Below are positions 1 to 11,900 of a DNA stretch of 64,000 nt, in pieces. The translations under genes and the position numbers were made by a program. The notes under the pieces are model-generated. The model was given only the letters and a program-made list of their open reading frames with translations. It searched no databases and was not told the DNA's origin. This DNA is from Owenia fusiformis (Eukaryota; Annelida; Polychaeta; Sabellida; Oweniidae): positions 20,975,915 to 21,039,914 of the forward strand of contig CAIIXF020000001.1 in assembly GCA_903813345.2 (NCBI GenBank), written 5' to 3'. How positions within the stretch are numbered: position 1 is the first letter of the stretch; every line of letters begins with the position of its first letter.

Positions 1-1645
1 TAAAGAAATATATATATAATATTTAACTTAAAGGCAGAATCAGATCTATAGGGGAGACAAAAGTACAAGCAACGTGTACAATTGACCTTACCAATGTATT
101 CCTTACAATTTCAAATACAATATCTCCCAAAAGATTCACGATATGTTATAAATTAATGAAGATATCATAGCTTCTCATTTCACATCAAGATAAAGAAAGG
201 TGTACGGAATATGCCTATATCAATTATATCATCCCATCGAAGTGTAGTATTTGATAACTAGCCGATGAAAATTCGAACGAACGAAGGTGGTAAGCAAGAG
301 AGGTAATTATGTCTGTCATCTTGAAACTCTGGGGCTTTCCCTCCTCTTGCTCAACTCAGTACCACCTTCCTGTTAGGGCACATTCTTGTAACTCTCACAG
401 TACAGGTGAAACGAACTAGTCAGGAATGTAAAAAATGAAAAAGTTACATCATTTTTATCAGTACTTATTGAACGCCCTGTAAATATTGAGTTTTGGAAAC
501 AATACGGTATACTTTTCTCAACGAATCTCCTTCATTAAGCCATAACTGTTATGTTAACGCCCTTCATGTTGTCCCAATCCCTATCCCAAGACTCCAATAA
601 CAAACAGTACAACTGACATTTTTGTCCCGACGCGAACAGCTGATCTTAAAGCGTAAACACTAATAGTGCAATCAGTGCCCAAGTGGATCAACAATATTAA
701 GAACACAGAGCTCGAACAATGTTCACTTTTTGATAAAACATCAGACTAGATATATCAACTTTCGACCTTAGATTTTAAATAAAGTCCTAAGTTTAGTAGA
801 ACATGAACAGAGTTACTCAATTTGACCGACTTCGTTTAAAATAATATTTAATCTAGTTTCATTAATAAAGTAGGGCCTATACTTAAGTTGCCTTGACATT
901 GCCTTGCAAAATAATTGACATGATAGTTATTTCAACAAAAAATAATATCAAATTAGATTATCTCTAAACTAGAATGCGATTCTGAAATATTATAAGAAAC
1001 AAGGAGTGTGAATTAACTGAGAAATATAGACCGAATAACATGAATTAAATTGGCGAATAAATACCGCATGATAACACACCAACATTTAGTACAGACCAGG
1101 TATTGTATCTACGAATAAATACCGGGTGAAATATTGACTTTGTTCACAGTTTATAGAAGCCGTGAATACAGTCATGTCCGTATGTACGATAACTGAAGCA
1201 ACAAGATAGATTGTACTATAACTTGATAAGTATTGATATGTAAGGACTGTGGACTGATACCCTGAGTGTCAGCGTCTATAGTACAGAAGGGAGATGAAGC
1301 TCTCCTTTAAGAGGCAAATTCAAACTATTGGAAAGGGTATTGAACTAAACGATAACGTTGCGGTCATGATGCGACCTCCCAGGGTTGATTTCAGCACGAA
1401 TCTCCCTTATCATACTGACTTTATTACACAAGAAGATAAACGAGCCGCACATCACTAGATATATTCAAGATAACTTTACGATAATTCGCCCTCGCGAAAC
1501 ATGCAATCATTTTAAAAATCGTTTCAGAGAACGTATCAGGAAAACACAAAAAAAATAACAACTGAAATAAGAGGAGAAAACGATTCCAAACCAGTGCTGA
1601 CACTGACCGAACTTCACTACAGCTCTAGGAAACCCAGGTTCCAAA
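1..1645. other. Upstream intergenic region and probable promoter/5'UTR of the secreted-peptide gene
   Basis: No open reading frame or recognisable RNA gene was found here. The last few hundred bases should hold the promoter and untranslated first exon of the gene whose split start codon begins at 1646. A copy of a dispersed repeat lies at 1099-1180. The rest is unremarkable AT-rich sequence. Confidence 0.5.
1099..1180 (+). repeat. Dispersed repeat, copy 1
   Basis: About 80 bp, including the core GACTTTGTTCACAGTTTATA, recurs in inverted orientation at 4393-4475 with a handful of differences. The two copies flank the secreted-peptide gene in opposite orientations. The family is not recognised. 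Confidence 0.6.
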
Positions 1646-2441
1646 ATGTAAGTATCGCATAATCGCAATATTATGATTTTGTATTGTATAAAACCTGTTA
1701 GAAATTGAAGTCAAATTAATGTGACAACCGAACTATGTAAATAGTAAAATAAACTATGTATACAAACAATGCACTCGGCGTAAAGAAGAATTATGACACA
1801 TTGGGAAACTGAAGAAAAATACTTTATTCAAAATGTTTTTTTGTTCCAGGATTTCAGACGCGATTATCAAGCTAAGTGTTTTGACACTACTGTCAGTCCT
1901 CGCAAGGCCAACATCTTGTCTTCCAGTCCAAGAACTTGACACCACGTTTTCCCTTTTAAAAGCACCTATAAACATAAATAACCCATTCGCACCTTTATCA
2001 GATTTGGATGAATTCTGTAAGCGATTTCTCGAATGTTGGAAACATCCAAGTGTGGTTAAAGTGATGGAGAAAGTTCATAAGCTGAGAAAGGACGTCGAGG
2101 ATAGCACACAACGTATACTGGAGGGAAATGCAGGGAAAAATACATTGAAAAAACTTGTGCGAAATGAGCTGTTGTTGGACCACTTTAAATACGGATTGTG
2201 TGTCAGCAAGGCATGTAAAGAAGCGATGGCAAAATTTGACGCTTGGAAATTATCAATGGGCAGTGGGAAAGTCCATAATAGATGGGGCCGTAAGAGGAGA
2301 GATACGGGTAAAATCACGGCACCCAAAAGCGTCGTTCCGGAAAACTCGATGTTCAATACCCAAAAACGTGGACTAAGTTTGGTGGACCAGTTTGTTTTGC
2401 TGAGAAAATGGGCAAGACACATTATTGGTGATAAGCGATAA
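1646..2441 (+). CDS. Secreted prohormone-like protein with split start codon
   Basis: Two-exon model: exon 1 ends with AT at 1646-1647 before a GTAAGT donor. Exon 2 starts with G at 1850 after a pyrimidine-rich tract and AG, and runs to the stop at 2439-2441. Splicing over this 202-bp intron creates the ATG, and the next codons give MISDAIIKLSVLTLLSVL, a good signal peptide, so I prefer this to the ATG at 1833 inside the intron. The product is 197 aa. The mature part has two cysteine pairs (C-x5-C near FCKRFLEC and C-x4-C near LCVSKAC) joined by a charged helical stretch. A GRKRR site follows HNRW, which would leave a C-terminal RW-amide after dibasic cleavage and amidation, and another KR lies further on. 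These are hallmarks of neuropeptide or hormone precursors, but I do not recognise the family. Expected to be secreted. Confidence 0.65.
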
Positions 2442-2609
2442 TTTAAAGACTTCGACCTGAACTTAAGAGTGGCGTGGTCTGTAGATTAAAGAGAGCAGCT
2501 ATATAAACAATGAATAATCAAGTATCATGATTGATTAATCTCATCGTATCATACTAAAAGTAAACAATTAAACCATAGAGTTTCTTAATATTTATATATT
2601 GATGTTCGA

Positions 2610-2622
2610 AATAAATAATAAA
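2610..2622 (+). terminator. Two overlapping poly(A) signals of the secreted-peptide gene
   Basis: AATAAA occurs at 2610-2615 and 2617-2622, about 170 bp after the stop codon at 2441, on the coding strand. Confidence 0.6.
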
Positions 2623-4392
2623 TGTATTCTTCTAATAAATTTCATCGTTCAACTAGTTTCCTTCTTCGACGTCCAAGGTTGTTATAACCCAAGTTGGAGC
2701 AACTGAAACTTTGTGAATCAAAACTAGTTTCGCCATTATGAAAACTTGAACGACATCATGAGTGAAGACTTCAAACAATATCAGAATTGACAAGTTAGTG
2801 TAACGTACATGTAGGCCTATATAGCCTATTATAGGCTATGTCATCAGTGAAACCTACTGAGTTACTCCCTGCTGACAGGCTGAAGGACAACGGCACATCC
2901 GCTGCTTCCACTCCGTTGTGTGTCTAAGCTGTCTCAGGTCTAAGTGGAAGGTGTTTTTACCCCCATGTCATATAAATGGTCATAAGCCAGTAATGTTGAA
3001 AATTGTTCTACTATATATATTTTGTTGCAAATCAATTATCTTTAAAATGGTAGTTGGTGTGTTTGTCAGAAATATTGGCTAGGGGGTGGTTTTTTCGGTC
3101 CACCCTGTCGATGGGAATTTTATAGGAAGTATGTTCTATAACATTTTTAATCAGGGTAAGCTATTGTATAGCATCTAATGCTTTATTTTATCAAAGTAAA
3201 GTGTCTTCTATCAACAATACATTGCCAATTCAGAAGATAAGATGCATCAGCATTTACACAAGAGAGATACATCATGTCATGTCAATCTTTGAGAAGCAAA
3301 AATGGGGACAGTCGGGAAACATTTTTCAAAAGTTACGGCAACATTTTTGTAATATTTGTTCAGGTTGTTATATCCCTCGTCGTACATTACGAATTTTGAC
3401 TTTATTTAATCAAATGCTTAAATCTTTAATGAATCCGTGCTAGTTTGCGTTATGTGCACTCAGCTGCATTTTAAATACAGCTAGATAACTTGGATTATGT
3501 TTTATCAATCAATATGGCCGAGTATTATGCAGCTTAAATGATAAATATAAACTTAACATAAGAACGCTGTAATTATCTTCACTGGCCTGCCACTGATGTA
3601 AATAAACAATACAAATAAGTAGGCTTATTGAAATATTTACCATTTACCATTTTTGATAAGCCCTCTTTGAAATAAGCATCCATGCATATGGTGATGGGCT
3701 ATCAGTGAGAAACTCCGAATGCAGTGTTAAATGCTCTGATATTTACCCGGAATCTTTTAAGTGCCATTAAATAAATATAATTTCTCTTACATCAAATTAG
3801 ATTTTAATTATGAAGATCAGAAATGAGGTTCTATTTTAAATTGCGTCAATATTCATGAACAGAAATTTGCAGTGCAAAATGACAATTTTAACGAGCATCT
3901 CTGAATTTTCAAAATCAATCCAACAAACGATCATCTTCGCACGAACAGTCTTCCCTGCGTTCATACCGCGTCGAGTGAATGAAGATGATCGATTTGGCTT
4001 GAACATTTTACGTTTTTAGGAACGGTTTTAGATCAAAATAGTGCGGCCTTAAATCCATGATCGAAATTTGCAAATAAAATCAAGCTCAGTTGTATTGGCT
4101 GAAAATGGAGTGAAAATGCGTAAACATATTCTGATTTATCAGAGCCACTTTTTACCTAATGCTTGGGAGAGATTCCAAAGGATAGTAAAGACTGTGGGTC
4201 CCAAGATGGCCTACACATGACTTTTGGAGCGAAAATCTCAAATCGTTGAAGTAGTAGAGAAATTGATACAGATGTATGGACAGGCGCACTTGCTGGCAAT
4301 ATATACATACACCATGTGGTAGGAACACAAAAACTACAAGTGTTCAAATTATATTGTGAAACGAACAAAATAGTTTATTCACTATAAAAGAT

Positions 4393-4475
4393 TCGAACAT
4401 GACTGTATTCACGCCTTCTATAAACTGTAAACAAAGTCAACATTTCACCTGGGATATATTCGCGATCAATACCCC
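4393..4475 (-). repeat. Dispersed repeat, copy 2 (inverted)
   Basis: The reverse complement matches 1099-1180 over about 80 bp, sharing the GACTTTGTT, ACAGTTTATAGAAG and CGTGAATACAGTCATGT blocks with a few substitutions between them. A 63-aa minus-strand ORF overlaps it but is not conserved in the other copy's frame, so I treat it as non-coding. Confidence 0.6.
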
Positions 4476-5098
4476 AGTTAATACGTGTAATGTGTGACGT
4501 CATAACGGTGGGTCGTAGTAATGTTGGACCATGATGAATATTCGAAACAATTTGGTGAGTTTTCATGTTCGAATCGTAATATAGACCTCAGAGCAGGGGT
4601 AACCCCTGCTTTTCGGTCTATATTTCTTAAATAATAACACATACATGTAGGTAGGTCACCTATAAAAAATATCAGAATATGCAAGATACCACAGTATCAA
4701 TACACATATACTCAAAATCAGTGAATAACAAAAATAAACTTTCATGCATAACATTCAAAAATCAATCTCATATTGGCAATGTTTAATTCAATCAAAGGTT
4801 TCTGTAACAACCACATTGTTGCCATTTGTTGCAGATGCCAACTGCTGAATGCCATCCACAAAAAGTTGAAGGCTCTTACAATATATCATTATCTTGTGGT
4901 GGTGACATAAAAATAGATAAATTGGAATAAATATATGAATCAGCAATTCATTCTGGGTGGAATAGAAACATAATATGGATGTGTTACACAATAAAACAAA
5001 GAAGAGGTACATGGCAGAGAAGTAACAATTACAATACACAGAGTCATGTTCCTTCAAAATGTTGTTGGAACAAGTCAATGATGCCTATTGTATCATGC

Positions 5099-5492
5099 AA
5101 AGGACGATTCTCGGTTTGGAGAACGAAGTTCATCAATCTAAATGAGCATTATCCCTGCTTCGGACAAATTTGATTTTTTCACATAATATAGATTTGAATG
5201 TCTTCTTTTGAATAGTCATAATTTAGTTTGGGTAATATTTCTAGATTTTTCGCAAAAAAAATATTAGCGCAGTACACTATTGAACTTCTTTCCCCAAATC
5301 GAGACTTGTATTTTATTGAATCGATCTAATTGAGCATTATCCCTGCTTCAGACTAATTTGTTATTTTTACATTTTGTGGATTTAAATGTTCTCTTTTGAA
5401 TATTCAAAGTTTAATTTGGGTAATATTTCTATATTTTTCATGAAAAAAATTATTACCCAGGAGATTGTTCTCCAAACCGAGAATCGTCCTTT
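5099..5492. repeat. Tandem duplication bounded by 26-bp perfect inverted repeats
   Basis: The 26-bp arms at 5099-5124 and 5467-5492 are exact reverse complements, with core ATTCTCGGTTTGGAGAAC on the left. Between them lie two diverged copies of a unit about 188 bp long, each starting near GAGCATTATCCCTGCTTC (about 5142 and 5330). It looks like a small non-autonomous inverted-repeat element. The family is not recognised and no target duplication is clear. Confidence 0.6.
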
Positions 5493-5570
5493 CTATTACT
5501 AAAAATGCTCATCATAAATCATTGATTTGGAACATTTGCAATTCAACACATTTTAGCCTTGCAATTGTTA

Positions 5571-5745
5571 AGTTTGATACAGTGGAACTATTATGTAAGT
5601 TGAAAACATTTCCTTCCTCAAAAATGTTCTCCACTCAGTTGGGGTTCCACTTTCAGAATTTAGAGATTCATTTAACATAAATTCTATGGTCATGGGACTC
5701 GGGAGTGTTCCACTTAAGGAGGAGTTCCACTGTTTTTACTGTTGT
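5571..5745. repeat. Diverged short element of the GTGGAACACC family
   Basis: The interior carries several GTGGAAC/GTTCCAC motifs, and the ends resemble the better copies at 8825-9008, 11252-11426 and 58893-59032. The terminal inverted repeats are badly eroded, so boundaries are approximate. Confidence 0.35.
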
Positions 5746-5970
5746 GATATGACGTTAGTTCATATATCATGTTAACAGCTCTATCTTAGAAACTTCTCAA
5801 ACCACCACTTGTTCTATCCTTGGCTGTATACTCTCTAGTATCTGAGGCAATAGCTCTATATTCTCCCTTATGTTATGGTTTTCAATCCAATCAAGAGAAA
5901 ATTTCAGCAGATCTAGAGGTGTTATTACATTCATATTGTCTGTTCCTCCTAGACATCTTTGACTGATCCT

Positions 5971-8900
5971 TTAGGTTCCAGGCTCAAACTTCATGAGAAC
6001 TTTCAACAATGAGTCAATATCAATAGTATCACCCTTCCTCAGATAGTCCAGTGTGTCGTTGATGGTTCCCTCTGGCAGTTCTAGCTTGTTTACCATGTTG
6101 AACTGTTTCACTATGAATGACACTTGATCATATGGCAGAAGCCCTGAAACATATGTACATACGAGATATACTAGTATATATAATGGATATAATACTTCAT
6201 AAAATTGTGATACACATAAAAGGTAATTAGAAGGGATGGTGTCCAAAGATTTCCTTGTTTTTTGGACATCATCCCTACATAGAAAAACGAACTAGTATAT
6301 CGTGTTTCATATGAACCAAAGAATTGATATCAATAATTTGCTAATGATTACAAAAGGGTAACAATTTGTTACAGACACTATCAACCAACTGACAAATGTA
6401 ATCCATTGAATGCAAAATGCTGGTCACAAAAAGAAAATAGCTAAAACACAGAAATGAAGAAAATTGATAAGTTTTTGTTCAAGTTTCTGTCATTAAAATC
6501 TTCATTTGAAGAAAAGGGAATGGAAAAAAGAAAATAAGTAGCCAGAATATTACAGCACCAGTCTTGTTCATTATACATCACGATGTATCTGAAGCTAATG
6601 ACCATTTGGGCCTGGGTGAATCAATACACTTTGGACAATGAAAGATAAAAGAAAAGGCAATAACTTACCATTTCTATCAGTGTCATTTCTATAGAGAACA
6701 TCTGCAAGGTTCTGGAACCTGTCAAACCAGCCCTCACCCTCTGTGGCAGGCTGTGACTGGTTGTGGTGTTCTGGGCCTTGTTGTTGAAGCTGGTTTGCCC
6801 TGGATTTCTACAACACAAAGTACATAAATATGTAAGTGCCAAAATGAGAACAAGGCATTAACATGACAAAATGTCACCACCTAAAACAATTTGGTCAATT
6901 TAAAGCAAGTTGGAAAATACCTTTTGACCTTGAGAAGGTCATTGAAGGTCAAAGGTCAAATCTAAAGTCAGATTTGAACTTCTGAGAACTTGTAAAGTCA
7001 AATTTGAACTTCTGAAAAGATGTAGATGATTTTGAAAAAAAATTTAGTCAATTTGAAGCAAGTTGAAAACAGACCTTTTTGACCTTTTTTGACCTTGAGA
7101 AGGTCATTAAAGGTCAAATGTCAAATCTAAAGTCAGATTTGAATTTCTGAGAACATGTAGATGATTTTGAAAAAAAAATTAGTCAATTTGAAGCAAGTTG
7201 AAAAATACATTTTCGACCTTTTTTGACCTTGAGAAGGTCATTGAAGGTCAAATGTCAAATCTAAAGTCATATTTGAATTTCTGAGAACATGTAGATGATT
7301 TTGAAAAAAAAATTTAGTCAATTTGAAGCAAGATGAAAAAATACCTTTTTGACCTTTTTTGACATTGTGAAGGTCATTGAAGGTCAAATGTCAAATCTAA
7401 AGTCAGATTTGAATTTCTGAGAACATGTAGATGATTTTGAAAAAAAAATTTAGTCAATTTGAAGCAAGTTGAAAAAAAACCTTTTTGACCTTTTTTGACT
7501 TTGAGAAGGTCATTGAAGGTCAAATGTCAAATCTAAAGTCAGATTTGAATTTCTGAGAACATGTAGATGATTTTGAAAAAAAAAATTAGTCAATTTGAAG
7601 CAAGTTGAAAAAAGACCTTTTTGACCTTTTTTGACTTTGAGAAGGTCATTGAAGGTCAAATGTCAAATCTTAAGTCAAATCTAAAGTCAGATTTGAATTT
7701 CTGAGAACACGTAGATGATTTTTAAAAAAATTTTTAGTCAATTTGAAGCAAGTTGAAAACATACCTTTTTGACCTTTTTTGACCTTGAGAAGGTCAAATG
7801 TCAAATCTTAAGTCAGATTTGAATTTCTGAGAACACGTAGATGATTTTGAAAAAAAAATTTAGTCAATTTGAAGCAAGTTGAAAACATACCTTTTTGACC
7901 TTTTTTGACCTTGAGAAGGTCATTGAAGGTCAAATGTCAAATCTAAAGTCAGATTTGAAGGTCAAATGTCAAATCTAAAGTCAGATTTGAATTTCTGAGA
8001 ACATGTAGATGATTTTGAAAAAAAATTTAGTCAATGTGAAGCAAGTTGAAAAAAGACCTTTTTGACCTTGAGAAGGTCATTGAAGGTCAAATGTCAAATC
8101 TAAAGTCAGATTTGAACTTCTGAGAACATGTAGATGATTTAGAAAAAAATTGAAGTCAGTCTAAACAGTATTTGTTAAGTTATAGGAAGTTGTAAGAAAT
8201 TGTTACAGACGCCGGACGCCGGACGCCAACCTCCAACCACCAACCACCAACCGCCAACCACCAACCGCCGTCGCAAAAAAAACGGAGACCATAACAATAT
8301 GTCACCACTTTTGGTGGTGACATAAAAACCCAAGAGCATTAAAAACACAGCAAGATGTAACTGAAAAGTCTAATGAAAGCAAACCCACAATATACCAAAA
8401 TATGATCTAAACGAAAAAGAAAGAATGTCCAACAAAAACAAACCCCTCTTTCTCGACGATACAATGGACATTTCTTCATTAATACAATACTCCTTTTTCC
8501 AGATGCACACATCAGAAGCCAAGAATTTGAATGGATAACTTATTGTAGGTTAGTGTTATGTATATTAGGAATGGTAAGCTTTGTTTACCTGACTTTCTTC
8601 TAACTCACGTATCTGTCTCTGTACTTCATCAATACGGTTCTGTTGCTGTAGTTTACTATCTATGTAGTCCAAGGCATCTGGCCTGGCAATACGGGGACTG
8701 AGGTATGCATTCGGGTCAATCTCTGCAGGAGGGGCGTATTCCATCTATATTGAAACCGTGAATAAAGAATATAAATAACATGAAGCTTCTTTTGCATTGG
8801 GAAGCACACATATACATGTAAGAACAGTTAAACCTCTCTTAGTGAAATGAAAGAGGTGTCTAGTGAACACAGTCTTCAGCACATACTCCATTGATTTCTG

Positions 8901-11900
8901 TATAAACTGTATCAAATCTCTTCTCTGTCAATGTCTGTACTGAACATCTACCTACAGTGAACACATTTTTGTGGCTGGACAGGCGTTCACTGTACACAGG
9001 TTTTACTGTAAAATAATCCTATTTCATGATTATACTCATAAGTGGTATAAACATAATATGTCTTCTTATAACAGAGAATATCAAGAAAGAATATTGATTA
9101 ATCTTTTTGTAATTTTGACATTCCAAGGAAGAAATAACCTCAAAGAATAATTTATAGAACAAAGTGCATGCACATTCTAATGCTAATCACATCAATCTTT
9201 CTGTCTCGCAAGACAGAGATGACATTGCGTTCATTAAGATTTCAACATTCTCACCTGTTTTGTTGTAGTGTATTTATCTGGCTGTGTTTCCTGTGCTTTT
9301 GGCTGCCTGTCTCTAGGGGAGGAGTCACCCAGGGGCCAGTTTGCTGAGGGGGCAGGGTAATGCTTCACATACTCTGTGGGCCTCTTGCTAGGGGGAATCC
9401 TCAAACCAGTCTCTTGAGGTTGAACACGTTCTAAGAACTTCAAAAACTGCTCCCAGCTGCAAAAATCAAATAGTTCAGGTCATTACGAAACAAATTTTCT
9501 TATTTTAAAGCTCACTGCTCTGGGCTGGCAATGCACAAATAAAATTTAAAGGAAGGACTTTTCAATAAACTACATAAAATTTCATCACAGATTTATACAA
9601 AGTCTAACTGCAATGCTCTTGTGGTTTCATTTTACTGGTAGGCCTAATTCCATTCATTCCTTAATAATCTCTTTTACCAATATTAACCCACAAACTCACA
9701 AACAAAATGTTTGATTGCTTTGATGCATTATAAAGCATGCAGAAAGAGACTGCAATTTTGCTTCTTGGTTCATACACCAGTGAATACAAGTTTTGGTAAA
9801 TCTGAAAACACTAGACTATTAAATCAGTGAACATGTGATCACTAATTTGTGAAACTGAGTTCTATGAAAATAATGTAAAACATATTGTGATTTTTAATTT
9901 TTAGTAAACATGCATGCGTACTAATTACTTCCTAAATACTTAGGTGATAATTCAATAAATGTTGCAATCTGGACAAAACAATAAGTAACTGAACACTATC
10001 AACTTATAAACACACAACTCTATAACTTTACTTATAAATGAACACTTACTCATACTGTTTCTGCTGTCTGTTGAACAATATATCAATAGATCTGTATGAT
10101 CGAAATAACTTCAACTAATTAAAGGTAGAATCAAGAGAAAGCAAGCAAACTTGAGGAAAACAGAGTCTTGTTTAGTTTATTTTTGTCTCATATCATTTCT
10201 TGTCATCCCTTGTAAAAAACAAACTTGGCTATTTACATCTATTATTTTGGCCTAAAAGCTTGTTCAGTTTCATACAGAGCATTATTAGATTTCCACATTT
10301 CAAATCAACTTCAATTACAATCTCTATTTGATAATATACATGCACCATGATATACCATGACATCTCATTTCTTCTCAGCCCTGAGATGCCATGATATAAT
10401 AAGCTTGATTTGGCGATCCAAGAGAGCCCAAAATTGAGGATTTTTGAGATCTCTCATCCCAGCTCATATTTCATTTAATTGGGGTCATTAAACTTGTGTA
10501 CGCGTACCTGTGCTAATATCTGCTGTTAAATACAATGCTTATTATGTAATGTATTGACATTAGGTAAATGATTACATGATAACTATCACACTTATTGACA
10601 GTTATAACTCTTCCCATATGATGGGCTCAGATCACAGAATATGCCTCATAATATCAGAGCATGTTTCAGGTGAAACAGAAAGATGCTATGAGTATCAGAA
10701 TGATATACATGCAGTTTATGATCTTTTTGAGATATTATATTGGGAAATTGTAGGGAATAGGTCGCATTTGTTGGGAAATCAAAAATGCTGCTAGAAATAT
10801 TGCCATCCAACATACTTGTACACTGTCAAATTAGCAAATAAAATAAGAAAAATTGAATAATAATATAATAAATAAACAATAAAAAAATCCAAAAAATCTT
10901 GAGTGATTGATTGGAACCTTACATTATGTTTAACAGAGGTTCACATGCCTCCCTCCATTAGGAGTACAGTACATTGACAATGCTCAATAAGACAATAAAC
11001 TTACTCATATTGGCCTTGTCCTCTATCATCCACATGGTCCAGGATTTTATTGATGATTGACTCTTGAAGAGGAAGCCTATGGAAGCGACATATTTCCTTA
11101 ATCTGGAATTAATTTTAATCAAAATAAACATTGTAACTCAACTTAGACGATTTGGTCTGATATTCTTGTGATTTAGCCTCTTACTCAGTTGAAATGGATT
11201 GGCACTTTCTGTATTTATCTAAATGACTAAACATTATAATATTCCACAGTACAGTCAAACCTGTAGAGTGGAATACCTACAGAAGTGGAACACCAGCTCT
11301 GTTAGAGGATCATTTTTCAGAGTCCCAAGACCTACTGACTTCATGTTAAATGGACCTCTATAAGTGGAACACCTCTCAAGTGGAACACTTTTTAGAGGTA
11401 ACAAAGGTACAAGACAGGTTTAACTGTATATTTAAATGTCTGTATGGTGAAGCAGATAAATGATGATGCTTCAGAATAAAGTTTACTGTTCAACTTACAG
11501 ACTGGTGTTGCACTTTTACAAGTTTTACTTTACAGGGATAGGAAATTGCTTTACTTACCTGCATTTCTGAGAGAGTACCTCTGTGGTACTTATCTGTCAA
11601 TTGGAACGTGAGTCTGACTCTGTCCAGCCTTATTTCATCATCACTGTTCATGAGACATTGTTCTATCATCTTCAGCAGCTTCACATCCTCACGCTGTACC
11701 TTGAAGGCACCTAAATGAGGGGGGCTGCAACAGAAAATAACAGTAGAAACACTCTGAGTATTACATAGGAGTTTTAAGTTTTCATACTGAAAAAAACTAG
11801 TCTTTAATGTACATTCTTTATAGCCCTTGTGAAATAAACGATGTGAAATGATTAATAACGATAAAATATTATCAACTGAACTTCATAGACAAAGTTGAAC

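Larger units (their letters stand above)
2623..5970. other. Intergenic, mostly non-coding
   Basis: No supportable gene. The short ORFs here lack splice context, codon structure or homology that I recognise. The region holds the inverted dispersed-repeat copy at 4393-4475, an inverted-repeat-bounded tandem duplication at 5099-5492 and a diverged short element at about 5571-5745. The 3' untranslated region of the minus-strand C1orf87-like gene probably covers its right end. Confidence 0.5.

Noticed and set aside
1833-1849. ATG at 1833 as start of the secreted-peptide gene
   Set aside because: It lies in the polypyrimidine tract of a good acceptor; the spliced AT|G start gives a cleaner signal peptide.
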